64,000 nt of DNA from WHSW01 sp963740055 (lineage in GTDB: Bacteria; Actinomycetota; Thermoleophilia; Solirubrobacterales; 70-9), in NCBI GenBank assembly GCA_963740055.1, contig CAVUCL010000005.1, forward strand, positions 310,001 to 374,000, given 5' to 3'. Positions 18,043-26,689 of the stretch are shown here, piece by piece (within the stretch, counting starts at the first letter, position 1; each line of letters starts with the position of its first letter). The translations under genes were made by a program, and so were the position numbers. Below the pieces are notes generated by a model, which saw only the letters and a program-made list of their open reading frames with translations, did not search any database and was not told the origin of the DNA.

Positions 18043-18052
18043 ATCCTAGAAT
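18043..18052. promoter_or_regulatory. symmetric bidirectional -10 element (peroxiredoxin / hrcA)
   Basis: ATCCTAGAAT holds TAGAAT (plus, 7 bases before hrcA GTG) and TAGGAT (minus, 8 bases before the peroxiredoxin ATG), sharing TA 18047-18048. Only 25 bases separate the two start codons, so both mRNAs should be leaderless. Confidence 0.65.
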
Positions 18053-18059
18053 CCTCGGG

Positions 18060-19082
18060 GTGCTCAGCGAACGCCAGCAGCGGATCCTCAACCTCGTCGT
18101 CGACGCCTACCTGGAATCGGGCAAGCCGGTGGGCTCGGCGGCGATCGCCGACGGCCCCGACGTCGAGTGGGGGCGCTCGACCGTGCGGGCCGAGCTCGCG
18201 ACGCTCGAGAGCGAGGGCTATCTCACCCATCCGCACACCTCCGCCGGCCGGGTCCCGACCGACTCCGGCTATCGCTTCTACGCCGACGCGCTGCTCGTCG
18301 GCGGCGCCAAGCCCGGGCCGTCGGCCGGGACGCTCGACCTCTCGCAGATGCGCCGCGAGATCGAGGAGGCGCTGCGCGAGACCGCCTCGACCCTCTCGCG
18401 GATGACCGACCTGCTCGCGGTCGCCACCGCGCCGCCGCCCTCGGCCGCCCGCGTGCACCGGGTCGAGGCGCTGCAGCTGCAGCCGAAGGTGGTGATGGTG
18501 GTCGTGATCGCCTCCAACGGCGCGGTCACCAAGCGCGTGTTCAACTTCGAGCGCCCGGTCGACCCGGGGCTGGTCGAGTGGGCGTCGAGCTTCCTCAACG
18601 AGCGCCTCAGCGGCCTCGCGCTCGGCGCCCGGATGACCGGCGACCGCCTCGACGACCCCGAGCTCGGGCCCGCCGAGCGCGGCTTCCTGACCGAGATTCG
18701 CGACGCGTTCTCCGGCCTCGAGCAGGGCGCCGAGTCGGACCTCTACGTCGAGGGGGCGGCGCGGCTGCTCTCGGCCGAGCACGCGCCCGACCTGCCGCGC
18801 GCGGACTCGCTGATGCGCGCGCTCGAGCGTCGCGCGAGCCTGCTCGAGGTGCTGCGCTCGACCCTCGACGAGCGCTCGGTGTTCATGTGGATCGGGGGCG
18901 AGAACCCGTCGCCCGAGCTGCGCTCGGTGAGCGTCGTCGGCGCCAACTACGGGCTCGGCTATCGCAACCTCGGCACCGTCGGCGTCGTCGGGCCGCTGCG
19001 GATGGACTACGCGACCGCGATCGCCTCGGTGCGCGAGGCGGCGGGCGAGCTGTCGCGCTTCTTCGAGTCGGTCTACGACTGA
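18060..19082 (+). CDS. hrcA: heat-inducible transcription repressor HrcA
   Basis: 340 residues. N-terminal winged helix MLSERQQRILNLVVDAYLES with GKPVGS, then the HrcA-typical STVRAELATLESEGYLTHPHTSAGRVPT split over residues 40-70, a GAF-like central domain and a C-terminal SVVGANYGLGYRNLGTVGVVGP. HrcA represses chaperone genes through CIRCE elements. No CIRCE inverted repeat is visible in the 25-base promoter. Stop overlaps the dnaJ start (TGATG), and prmA follows, the usual hrcA-dnaJ-prmA order. Confidence 0.96.
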   Translation: MLSERQQRILNLVVDAYLESGKPVGSAAIADGPDVEWGRSTVRAELATLESEGYLTHPHTSAGRVPTDSGYRFYADALLVGGAKPGPSAGTLDLSQMRREIEEALRETASTLSRMTDLLAVATAPPPSAARVHRVEALQLQPKVVMVVVIASNGAVTKRVFNFERPVDPGLVEWASSFLNERLSGLALGARMTGDRLDDPELGPAERGFLTEIRDAFSGLEQGAESDLYVEGAARLLSAEHAPDLPRADSLMRALERRASLLEVLRSTLDERSVFMWIGGENPSPELRSVSVVGANYGLGYRNLGTVGVVGPLRMDYATAIASVREAAGELSRFFESVYD

Positions 19083-20151
19083 TGCCGACCGACTACTACG
19101 AGCTGCTCGGCGTCGAGCCGGGGGGCCGACGAGCGCGAGATCAAGAAGGCGTTCCGGACGCTCGCGCGCGACCTGCATCCCGACGTCAACCGCCACGACC
19201 CCGAGGCGGAGGAGAAGTTCAAGCAGGCCGCGGAGGCCTACGAGGTGCTCTCGGACCCCGAGCGCCGGCGCACCTACGACGCCTACGGGCACGAGGGCCT
19301 GCGCAGCGGCGGCTGGGCGCCGCACACGGCCGGCTCGATGGAGGACATCCTCTCGAGCCTGTTCGGCGGCGGCGACTCGATCTTCGGCGACCTGTTCGGC
19401 GGCGGGCGCGCCGGCCCCGCGCCAGGGCGGTGACATCGGGGTCGAGGTCGAGATCACGCTGACCGAGGTCGTCGACGGCGCCGAGCGCGAGCTCTCGTTC
19501 GAGGCGGTCTCGGTCTGCGAGCACTGCCGCGGCAACGGCGCCGAGCCGGGGACGCCGATCCACACCTGCGAGACCTGCGGCGGCGCCGGCCAGGTGCGCC
19601 AGATGCGCCGGACGGCCTTCGGCCAGCTGGTTCAGACCGGGACCTGCCCGACCTGCCGCGGCGCCGGCAAGAGTGCCGAGCAGCCCTGCGGTGTCTGCGA
19701 CGGCGCCGGGCGCGAGCTGCGCGCGCGCACCTGGGACGTCGAGATCCCGGCCGGGATCGAGTCCGGACAGCGGATCCGGATCGGCGGCGCCGGCCACGCC
19801 GGCGACCCGGGAGCGCCCGCGGGCGACCTCTACGTGCTCGTCACCGTGGCGGCGGACGATCGCTTCGAGCGCCGCGGCCGCGAGCTGATCGGCTCGGTCG
19901 AGGTCCCGGCGACGCTGGCGATGGTCGGCGGCACCGTGCTCGCGCCGACCCTCGACGGCGAGCGCGAGGTCGAGATCAAGCGCGGCTCGCAGCCCGGCGA
20001 CACGATCCGGCTCAAGGGGCTCGGCCTGCCCTCGCTTCGCGGCGGCTCGCGCGGCGACCAGCACGTCGTGGTCGAGGTCACGGTGCCGCGGAAGCTGAAC
20101 CGCGAGCAGCGCGACCTCGCCCGGCGCCTGAACGAGTCGCTCGGCGAGTAG
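19082..20151 (+). CDS. dnaJ: chaperone protein DnaJ (two single-base insertions)
   Basis: J domain (MPTDYYELLGVEPG, then ADEREIKKAFRTLARDLHPD with the H-P-D motif), a glycine-rich segment (SSLFGGGDSIFGDLFGGG), four zinc motifs (CEHCRGNG, CETCGGAG, CPTCRGAG, CGVCDGAG) and the C-terminal substrate domain ending ARRLNESLGE. It stimulates DnaK ATPase. The reading frame shifts near 19121 (six G where five fit) and near 19427 (an extra C before QGGDIGVEVE). Both are +1. With both removed the protein is about 355 residues and complete, so sequence error is the likely cause. Confidence 0.92.
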
Positions 20152-20158
20152 ACGCGCC

Positions 20159-20998
20159 TTGATCCGGCTCGCGATCCGCTGCCGGCCGGAGCTCGCCGAG
20201 CGCGTGCTCGCCGAGCTGCTCGAGCTCGCTCCGGGCGGGATCGAGGAGGACCACGGGCCGGAGTGGGTCGAGTACGCGATCTACGGGCCGCCGGGCGAGA
20301 TCCCGGCGGTGCCGGCGCTCGAGGCCGCCGCCGGCGAGGGCCTGGTCGAGATCAGCTCGACCGAGATCCCCGACGATTGGGCCGACCGCTGGCGCGACTT
20401 CCACCACCCGGTCGCGATCGGCGGCGGCCGGCTTGTCGTCAGGCCCTCGTGGGAGCAGGGCGAGGCCGGGGCGGAGGTCTCGGTCGTCGTCGACCCGGCG
20501 CAGGCGTTCGGGACCGGCGCCCACGCGACCACGCGGATGTGCCTCGAGCTGCTGCTCGAGCTCGCCGACGCGGGCGCGGCGTCGGGGGCGCTCTGCGACC
20601 TCGGCACCGGATCGGGCGTGCTCGCGATCGCCGCGGCGAAGCTCGGCTGGTCGCCGGTGCGCGGCTACGACAGCGAGATGCCCGCGGTCGAGGCGGCGCG
20701 GGCGAACGCGGCCGCGAACGCGGTCGAGGCGAGCTTCGAGCGCCTCAACCTGCGCCGGGCGGCGCCGCCCGTCGCGGCGACCCTGGTCGCGAACCTGACC
20801 GCGCCGCTGCTGGGCGAGGTCGCGGCACGACTCGAGCACCGGCCGCGCTCGATCGTCTGCTCCGGGCTCTTGGCAAGCGAGTCGGCGCGGGTCAGCGACG
20901 CGTTCGCCGCCGCCGGGCTCGAGGTCGCGGAGCGCCGGGTCTCGGGCGATTGGGCGGCGCTGCTCTGCCGACCAGGGAACGGCGTCTCGGCGTCGTAA
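20159..20998 (+). CDS. prmA: ribosomal protein L11 methyltransferase
   Basis: 279 residues. The SAM-binding core is LCDLGTGSGVLAIAAAKLG, preceded by the PrmA-specific VVDPAQAFGTGAHATTRMCL and followed by LVANLTAPLL, the N-x-x-A/T active-site segment. PrmA methylates L11. TTG start 7 bases after dnaJ. The N-terminal L11-recognition domain is somewhat short. The neighbourhood hrcA-dnaJ-prmA is conserved in many bacteria. Confidence 0.93.
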   Translation: MIRLAIRCRPELAERVLAELLELAPGGIEEDHGPEWVEYAIYGPPGEIPAVPALEAAAGEGLVEISSTEIPDDWADRWRDFHHPVAIGGGRLVVRPSWEQGEAGAEVSVVVDPAQAFGTGAHATTRMCLELLLELADAGAASGALCDLGTGSGVLAIAAAKLGWSPVRGYDSEMPAVEAARANAAANAVEASFERLNLRRAAPPVAATLVANLTAPLLGEVAARLEHRPRSIVCSGLLASESARVSDAFAAAGLEVAERRVSGDWAALLCRPGNGVSAS

Positions 20999-21004
20999 TA
21001 GGGT
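20999..21004 (+). promoter_or_regulatory. -10 element of the DUF2269-like gene
   Basis: TAGGGT ends 6 bases before ATG 21011; its first bases overlap the end of prmA. Confidence 0.4.
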
Positions 21005-21010
21005 GGCGAC

Positions 21011-21508
21011 ATGACCACTCTCGCAGTCACGTTCTACGACGTCGTCGTCTGGCTCCACATCTCCGCGGTCGTCGTCGGCTTCGGCGGCACGTTCGCCTAC
21101 GGGGTGATCATCGCCACGGCGGCGAAGGCGGACCCGCGCAGCCTCCCCGGCGTCCTCGCCGGGATCAGCGCCAACAGCCGCAGCCTGGTGACGATCGGCA
21201 GCATCGTCGTCCTGCTCACCGGCATCTACCTCGCCGCCGACGCGTGGGACTTCGGCTACTTCTTCATCGCCTGGGGAGTGGTCGCGATCCTGATCCTGCT
21301 CGGGCTCATCCACGGCTACTTCCTGCCGAACGAGAAGCGCGCGGCCGAGGCCGCGGCGCGCGACGTCGAGCGCGCCGGCCCGACCGGCGAGGTCGAGTTC
21401 GGGCCTGAGTTCGAGCGCGCCAACGCGGGGCTGGCGAAGGTCGGCTCCCTCGCCGGGATCCTGATCGTGCTCACCGTCTACGTGATGACGGCGAAGCCCT
21501 TCCTCTAG
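21011..21508 (+). CDS. DUF2269-like integral membrane protein
   Basis: 165 residues with four predicted helices: VVVWLHISAVVVGFGGTFAY (histidine in helix 1), a SLVTIGSIVVLLTGIYLAAD helix, FFIAWGVVAILILLGLIHGY, and a C-terminal VGSLAGILIVLTVYVM. An in-helix W-L-H-I and later G-L-I-H resemble the DUF2269 membrane family. A polar 50-residue loop precedes the last helix. Function unknown; heme binding by the histidines is only a guess. Leaderless-type promoter at 20999. Confidence 0.7.
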   Translation: MTTLAVTFYDVVVWLHISAVVVGFGGTFAYGVIIATAAKADPRSLPGVLAGISANSRSLVTIGSIVVLLTGIYLAADAWDFGYFFIAWGVVAILILLGLIHGYFLPNEKRAAEAAARDVERAGPTGEVEFGPEFERANAGLAKVGSLAGILIVLTVYVMTAKPFL

Positions 21509-21530
21509 ACCCGCTGCTCTAGACCGCCGG

Positions 21531-21854
21531 TCAGGCGCGGAGCGCGATCGCGACCGCGGTCGCCGCGAGCGCCCCGGCGGCGATCGCACGGGCGCGCGAG
21601 TCGGGCACGCCAAGCAGCGCGCCGCGCGCTCCCGCCGACATCACCGAAGCCCGCGAGCCGGCGGCGAGCGCGGAGCCGAAGGAGGCCGCCGAGCCGACCG
21701 AGAGCGCCGAAGCGATCGACCCAACCGAGCCGACCGAGAGCGCCGAGCCGACCGAGCCGATCGAGAGCACGGAGCCGTGCGAGGCGATCGAGAGCAGCGA
21801 GTCGGAGGACCAGAGTGAGAGCCGCGAGCCGTCGCCTTGGCGCAAACCGTTCAC
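21531..21854 (-). CDS. Ser-Gly-Ser repeat protein with C-terminal membrane helix
   Basis: 107 residues from GTG 21854: MNGLRQGDGSRLSLWSSDSL followed by a run of degenerate five- to six-residue repeats of the form (G)-S-x-(G/A)-S-(A/V)-(L/V), for example IGSVGSALSVGSVGSIASAL. It ends ARAIAAGALAATAVAIALRA, a short hydrophobic helix. The regular small-residue periodicity suggests a solenoid or a fibre-like surface packing against the membrane. The conserved-looking M-N-G-L-R-Q-G-D-G-S-R-L-S-L start favours GTG 21854 over GTG 21860. Divergent from murI. I know no function. Confidence 0.6.
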   Translation of the reverse strand: MNGLRQGDGSRLSLWSSDSLLSIASHGSVLSIGSVGSALSVGSVGSIASALSVGSAASFGSALAAGSRASVMSAGARGALLGVPDSRARAIAAGALAATAVAIALRA

Positions 21855-21888
21855 GCCCACAGTCTCGCAACGACGATGATGCAGGGGC

Positions 21889-22716
21889 ATGAGCGACGCT
21901 GCAACACCAGAGCTGCCGATCGCCGTCTTCGACTCCGGGGTCGGCGGGCTCACCGTCCTGCACGAATGCCTGGTCTCGCTGCCGGAGGAGGACTACATCT
22001 ACCTCGGCGACGATGCGCGCTTTCCCTACGGGGCGAAGGACAACGCCGAGCTCGAGGCCTGCTCCGAGCGCAACACGCGCTTCCTGCTCGACCGCGGCGC
22101 GAAGCTGATCGTGATCGCCTGCAACTCGGCGGCCGGCGCCGGGCTCGACGCCGCCCGCAGGGTCGCCGCCGAGCGCGAGGTCGAGGTCGTCGCGGTGATC
22201 GAGCCCGAGGCCGAGATCGCCGCCGCGATCACCGACTCGGGGCGGGTCGGCGTGCTCGCGACCCCGGCCACCGTCGCCGGCGGCGCCTACGTGCGGGCGC
22301 TCTCGCGCCAGCATCGCGAGCTCACCGTGACCCAGGTCGCGGCGCCGGACCTGGCGGCGATCATCCAGCGCGGCTTTCCGTTCTCCGAGGCGGTGGTCGA
22401 CACGGTGCGCTCCTACTGCGCGCCGCTCGGCCGGGCGCGGGTCGACACCGTGATCCTCGGCTGCACGCACTACCCGCTCGTGCGGCCGATGCTGCAGCGC
22501 TTTCTCGGCCGCGAGGTGCGTCTGGTCACCGCCGGCCACGCCGTCGCCGCGAGCGCCCAGCGGATCCTCGAGGCGGCCGGGCTGGAGACCGCCAACACGG
22601 GCGAGGGCACCTACCGCTTCGTCTGCACCGCCGACCCGGAGGCATTCCGCACCCTGGGCACCCGCTTCCTGCAGCTGCCGCTCGGCGAAGTCGAGCTCGC
22701 GGAGCTTCCCGACTGA
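21889..22716 (+). CDS. murI: glutamate racemase
   Basis: 275 residues. The start PIAVFDSGVGGLTVLHECL holds the Asp-Ser of the active site; YLGDDARFPYG, VIACNSAAGAG (first catalytic cysteine) and LGCTHYPLVRP (second catalytic cysteine) are all intact. It supplies D-glutamate for peptidoglycan. Length is typical (260-280). ATG start; the 34 bases to the divergent SGS-repeat gene contain no clear TAnnnT element. Confidence 0.97.
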   Translation: MSDAATPELPIAVFDSGVGGLTVLHECLVSLPEEDYIYLGDDARFPYGAKDNAELEACSERNTRFLLDRGAKLIVIACNSAAGAGLDAARRVAAEREVEVVAVIEPEAEIAAAITDSGRVGVLATPATVAGGAYVRALSRQHRELTVTQVAAPDLAAIIQRGFPFSEAVVDTVRSYCAPLGRARVDTVILGCTHYPLVRPMLQRFLGREVRLVTAGHAVAASAQRILEAAGLETANTGEGTYRFVCTADPEAFRTLGTRFLQLPLGEVELAELPD

Positions 22717-22740
22717 CTCCGCGATGCCCCCGTGCCGGGC

Positions 22741-22746
22741 TAACCT
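22741..22746 (+). promoter_or_regulatory. -10 element of the yqeY-like gene
   Basis: TAACCT ends 7 bases before GTG 22754. Confidence 0.4.
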
Positions 22747-22753
22747 TGCTCGG

Positions 22754-23191
22754 GTGGCGATCCTCGAACAGGTCCAGGCGGATACCCGCGCGGCGATGAA
22801 GGCCGGCGAGCGCGACCGGGTCGGCGCGCTGCGCCTGGTCGCGGACGCGCTGCAGAAGGACCTCAAGGACGGCGGCTCGGACGAGGTCGCGGTCCTGCGC
22901 CGCGAGCGCAAGCGCCGGCTCGAGGCCGCCGAGGCCTATCGCGACGGCGGCAACGCCGAGCGCGCATCCTCCGAGGAGGCCGAGGCGCGCGAGATCGAGC
23001 GCTACCTGCCCGCCGAGCTCAGCGACGAGGAGCTCGCCGCGATCGTCGATGCCGCGATCGCCGAGTCGAGCGCCTCCGAGCCCTCCGACATGGGCCGCGT
23101 GATGGGGGCCGTGATGCCGAAGGTCGGCGCCCGCGCCGACGGCAAGCGAGTCAGCGCGCTCGTGCGCGAGCGCCTCGGCACGGGTTCCTAG
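22754..23191 (+). CDS. GatB/YqeY domain protein
   Basis: 145 residues: ILEQVQADTRAAMKAGERDR, LRRERKRRLEAAEAYRDGG, EIERYLPAELSDEELAAIVD and DMGRVMGAVMPKV are the helical YqeY pattern. The domain is also found at the C-terminus of the tRNA amidotransferase subunit GatB; stand-alone YqeY has no settled role. GTG 22754 is preferred over ATG 22724 because the TAACCT hexamer would fall inside the longer form. phoH, ybeY and era follow closely. Confidence 0.88.
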   Translation: MAILEQVQADTRAAMKAGERDRVGALRLVADALQKDLKDGGSDEVAVLRRERKRRLEAAEAYRDGGNAERASSEEAEAREIERYLPAELSDEELAAIVDAAIAESSASEPSDMGRVMGAVMPKVGARADGKRVSALVRERLGTGS

Positions 23192-23195
23192 GCCC

Positions 23196-24176
23196 TTGGC
23201 CCGCCGCCAGCTGACCCTCGACAACACGGTCGCCGCCGAGCTCGCCGGGTCCGAGGACACCGTCCTGCGCGAGCTCGAGAGCCGGCTCGGTTGCGAGCTC
23301 TTCCTGCGCGGCAACGTGCTCACCCTCGACGGCGACGACGCCGACGTCGCCCGTGCCGCGCGCATGGTCGACGAGCTCGTCGGCCTGGTCGAGCGCGGCC
23401 ACGAGCTCGCGCCGGCGACGATCGACACGGTGACCGGCGCGCTCGCGGCCTCGGAGAAGCCGGCGGAGATCCTCGAGGACCTGGTCTGGCGCCACCGCAA
23501 CATCAAGGTCGCGCCGAAGACCGTGAACCAGAAGCGCTACGTCGACTCGATCCGCGGCCACACGGTCACCTTCGGCATCGGCCCGGCGGGGACCGGGAAG
23601 ACCTTCCTCGCGGTCGCGATGGCGGTCGCGGCGCTCGAGGAGCGTGAGATCAGCCGCATCATCCTCACTCGCCCCGCGGTCGAGGCCGGCGAGCGGCTCG
23701 GCTTCCTGCCCGGCGACATCCAGGCCAAGGTCGACCCCTACCTGCGCCCGCTCTTCGACGCCCTCTACGACATGCTCGACCCCGAGCGCGTGCTCACCTA
23801 CTTCGACCGCGGGATCATCGAGGTCGCGCCGCTGGCGTTCATGCGGGGCCGGACCCTCAATGACTCGTTCGTGATCCTCGACGAGGCGCAGAACACGAGC
23901 CCCGAGCAGATGAAGATGTTCCTGACCCGGCTCGGGTTCGGCTCGAAGATGGTGGTCACCGGCGACATCACCCAGATCGACCTGCCGCGCGACCAGCGCT
24001 CGGGGCTGGTCGTCGTCGGCGAGATCCTCTCCGCCGTCGACGACATCGAGTTCGTCCGCTTCGGTGGCGAGGACGTCGTTCGCCACCAGCTCGTGCAGCG
24101 GATCGTCGCCGCCTATGGCGAGTATTCACAGCGCAGCCCCGGCGCCGACGGACGCGAGCCTCCGACCGACTCCTAG
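23196..24176 (+). CDS. phoH: PhoH-like ATPase
   Basis: 326 residues. N-terminal KH-like region, then KRYVDSIRGHTVTFGIGPAG leading into the Walker A G-P-A-G-T-G-K-T-F near residue 130, RPAVEAGERLGFLPGD, and the Walker B DEAQNTSPEQMKMFLTRLG, followed by TGDITQIDLP. It is a P-loop ATPase/possible RNA helicase usually encoded beside YbeY. TTG start 4 bases after the yqeY stop; ybeY begins 3 bases after its own stop. Confidence 0.95.
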   Translation: MARRQLTLDNTVAAELAGSEDTVLRELESRLGCELFLRGNVLTLDGDDADVARAARMVDELVGLVERGHELAPATIDTVTGALAASEKPAEILEDLVWRHRNIKVAPKTVNQKRYVDSIRGHTVTFGIGPAGTGKTFLAVAMAVAALEEREISRIILTRPAVEAGERLGFLPGDIQAKVDPYLRPLFDALYDMLDPERVLTYFDRGIIEVAPLAFMRGRTLNDSFVILDEAQNTSPEQMKMFLTRLGFGSKMVVTGDITQIDLPRDQRSGLVVVGEILSAVDDIEFVRFGGEDVVRHQLVQRIVAAYGEYSQRSPGADGREPPTDS

Positions 24177-24179
24177 GCC

Positions 24180-24542
24180 TTGCTCGACCTGGCCGACGTG
24201 CCCTCGGACCTGCGCCCCGCGGTCGCCGCGGCGCTCGACGCCGCCGGGGTCGGCAACGGCCACCTCTCGGTCGAGCTCGTCGGCGAGGACCGGATCCGCG
24301 AGCTCAACCGCGACCATCGCGACCGTGACCGGCCGACCGACGTGCTCTCGTTTCCGATCGACGGCGCGGCCCCGGTGGCGGGCCCGCGCGAGCTCGGCGA
24401 CGTCGTCATCTGCCCCGAGCAGACCGCCGACCTGACCGAGGCGACGGTCCACGGGGTGCTGCACCTGTGCGGGTACGACCACGAGGTCGACGACGGGGAG
24501 ATGCTGGAGCTGCAGTCCACGATCCTGGCGTCCCTTGGCTGA
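24180..24542 (+). CDS. ybeY: endoribonuclease YbeY (rRNA maturation factor)
   Basis: 120 residues, short end of the family. The zinc motif HGVLHLCGYDHEVDD (H-x3-H-x5-H) is intact near residue 91, preceded by VELVGEDRIRELNRDHRDRD and PTDVLSFPID. YbeY processes 16S rRNA and takes part in late 70S quality control. TTG start. Its end overlaps the TTG of era by 8 bases, and phoH ends 3 bases upstream, giving a tight operon. Confidence 0.95.
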   Translation: MLDLADVPSDLRPAVAAALDAAGVGNGHLSVELVGEDRIRELNRDHRDRDRPTDVLSFPIDGAAPVAGPRELGDVVICPEQTADLTEATVHGVLHLCGYDHEVDDGEMLELQSTILASLG

Positions 24543-25467
24543 CCGCGGCATCCCCGGACGCGAAGCGGAGGAGATGCCGCGCTGTGGATTCGTGGGCCTT
24601 GCGGGGCGACCGAACGTGGGCAAGTCGACGCTCGTGAACGCGATCGTCGGCGCCAAGGTGGCGATCATCTCCGACCGCCCGCAGACGACCCGGCGCGCGA
24701 GCCGCGGGGTCGCGACCGACCTCGGCCAGGGCTGGCAGCTCGTGCTCGTCGACCTGCCGGGCGTCCAGCGGCCGCGCGACGTGCTCACCGAGCGCATGCA
24801 GCGGCGGGTCGAGAGCGAGCTCGCGGGCGCCGACGCGATCCTGCTCCTGGTCAACGCCGAGCAGGGCATCGGCCCGGGCGACCGCTTCATCGCCGCGCAC
24901 CTGCTCGCCGCGCATTCGAAGGCGCCGGTGATCTGCGCCGTGAACAAGATCGACCGCCTGCGCGCGCCCGAGATCGCGACCGTGCTCGCCGCGGCGGCCG
25001 AGCTCGACGTCGTCGACGAGGTATTCCCGATCTCGGCCAAGCGCGGGACCGGGGTCGCGGCGCTCGTCGCCCGCCTCGCCGAGCTGATGCCCACCGGGCC
25101 GCTGCTCTATCCGCCCGAGGACCGCACCGACCAGCCGAGCGAGGTCCACCTCGCCGAGCTGATCCGCGAGCAGGTCCTGCGGCGCACGCGCGAGGAGCTG
25201 CCGCACGCGGTCGAGGTCGCGATCGAGGAGGTCGCCGAGCGCGAGGACGGGCTGGTCGAGGTCACGGCGCAGGTCTGGGCGGAGACCGATTCGCAGAAGG
25301 CGATCCTGATCGGCAAGGGCGGGCGCATGGTCCGCGAGATCGGCACCGCGGCGCGCAAGGAGCTCGAGCGCGAGCTCGGCGCCAAGGTGTTCCTCGACCT
25401 CAACGTGCGGGTGCGCGAGCGCTGGCGCCGCGACGAGGGCCTGCTCGACCGCCTCGGGATCGACTGA
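24535..25467 (+). CDS. era: GTPase Era
   Basis: 310 residues. G1 AGRPNVGKSTLVNAIVG, G3 DLPGVQRP, G4 NKID, and a C-terminal KH domain (ILIGKGGRMVREIGTAARKE) that binds the 3' end of 16S rRNA. It assists 30S assembly. TTG 24535 gives 13 residues before the G domain; ATG 24574 is possible, but the GGAGG there is only 2 bases away from it. Convergent with the cyd genes with a 6-base gap. Confidence 0.96.
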   Translation: MADRGIPGREAEEMPRCGFVGLAGRPNVGKSTLVNAIVGAKVAIISDRPQTTRRASRGVATDLGQGWQLVLVDLPGVQRPRDVLTERMQRRVESELAGADAILLLVNAEQGIGPGDRFIAAHLLAAHSKAPVICAVNKIDRLRAPEIATVLAAAAELDVVDEVFPISAKRGTGVAALVARLAELMPTGPLLYPPEDRTDQPSEVHLAELIREQVLRRTREELPHAVEVAIEEVAEREDGLVEVTAQVWAETDSQKAILIGKGGRMVREIGTAARKELERELGAKVFLDLNVRVRERWRRDEGLLDRLGID

Positions 25468-25473
25468 GGCCGG

Positions 25474-25647
25474 CTACTCGTCCTGCGCCAGGCGCTCCGG
25501 CTGCGCGATCGCGAACACGCCGAGGACGACGAACGCGAACAGGCAGAGGACGCCGAGGATCCGCGTGATCGTCGCCTCGAACGGGATCATCAGCGCGACT
25601 CCGGCAACGAAGGCCGCCACCGCCGCGATCGTCAGCCGGCGCTCCAT
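25474..25647 (-). CDS. 57-aa two-helix membrane protein coupled to cydB
   Basis: 57 residues starting MERRLTIAAVAAFVAGVALM and ending IAQPERLAQDE, with two predicted membrane helices. The ATG shares its A with the TGA of cydB (TGATG), so the ribosome that finishes cydB can start here. It could be a small bd-oxidase accessory subunit comparable in position to CydX, though CydX is shorter and single-helix, or an unrelated small membrane protein. The position is direct evidence; the role is inference. Confidence 0.6.
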   Translation of the reverse strand: MERRLTIAAVAAFVAGVALMIPFEATITRILGVLCLFAFVVLGVFAIAQPERLAQDE

Positions 25648-26689
25648 CAGTGGCCGTCCGGGGGATCGCCGGCGGTGATCGGGCGAAACTCGGGGTCGAG
25701 CCGCCCGCTGAGCACGAGCCGGTAGAGCAGGGTCAGCGCCGGGATCAGGATCACGAGCGCGATCGCGACGCAGACGAGCAGCGCGACCAGGGTCGCGTCG
25801 CCGGCCGCCGCGGCCTCGAAGCTGAGCTCGCCGGGGAGGAAGTCGGGCCGCTGCGCGAGTCCCCAGCCGGCGACGATCGCGCCCACCGCCGCCGCCGAGG
25901 TGAACCGCGCGAGCCCGAAGCGAGCGCTCCAGACGAGCACCAGGGTCACGGCGCCCGCGAGGCGCCGAGGCGATCACCATCGCCAGCCCGGCGCCGGAGG
26001 TGAGCCCGTCATAGAGCGCCGGCGCGTCCTCGCGGACGACGAAGATCCCGCCGATCGCGAGCGCGCCGGCGGCGAGCTGCGGCGCCGAGCGCGCGGGCGC
26101 GAAACGCCGCGACCAGGTCGGGAAGCCCGGCGCGGACCGCGTCGGCGGCGAGGAAGACCGCCGCCATGTAGGCGCCGGTGACGACCGCGAGCACGCCGAT
26201 GTAGAGCGGCACGACCCCGGTCCAGCTCGAGAACGCGTCGCCGCCTCCGTCGGCGGGCACCTGGCCGCTGGCCACCGCGCCGATCACGGTCCCGAGGAAG
26301 AACGGGACCAGCACCGAGGAGAGCGCGAACATCGCCCCGAGCGCGCGTGCCTCGCCGATCGTCGCCGCCTCCCCGCGGACGGCGAAGGCGGCACCGCGGA
26401 GGATGATCCCGACCGCGGCGAAGAAGAGCGGCACGTAGAGGGTCTGCATCACCGGGCCGAATGCGGGCGGGAACGCGGTCCAGAAGATGACGAGGACGAA
26501 GATCAGCCAGACGTGGTTGGCCTCCCAGACCGGGCCCATCGAGCGCTTGATCATTCCCCGGACCCGGTCGCCGCGGGCGGCGCCGCCGGCGGTCAGGTCC
26601 CAGAACCCGGCGCCGAAGTCGGCGCCGCCGAGGACCGCGTAGGCGCTGACCCCGAGCAGCAGGACCGCGATGGCGAGGTCGGCGAGCAT
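25647..26689 (-). CDS. cydB: cytochrome bd ubiquinol/menaquinol oxidase subunit II (two frame shifts)
   Basis: Membrane subunit pairing with CydA. Readable parts are MLADLAIAVLLLGVSAYAVL with GGADFGAGFWDL, WEANHVWLIFVLVIFWTAFP and FGPVMQTLYVPLFF, and a C-terminal LVLVWSARFGLARFTSAA through LLYRLVLSGRLDPEF. The frame shifts near 26080 (extra C after GCGC) and near 25962 (extra C in GCGCCTCGCG). Correcting both gives about 346 residues, the usual CydB length. The start codon overlaps the cydA stop. Both shifts are +1 in CG-rich context, so probably technical. Confidence 0.9.

Noticed and set aside
18035..18059. CIRCE element for HrcA
   Set aside because: No TTAGCACTC-N9-GAGTGCTAA-like inverted repeat in the gap; only the overlapping -10 elements are seen.
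19082..20151. Programmed frameshifting in dnaJ
   Set aside because: Two separate +1 shifts with no slippery site plus stimulatory structure, and the same type of shift occurs in many genes here; error is simpler.
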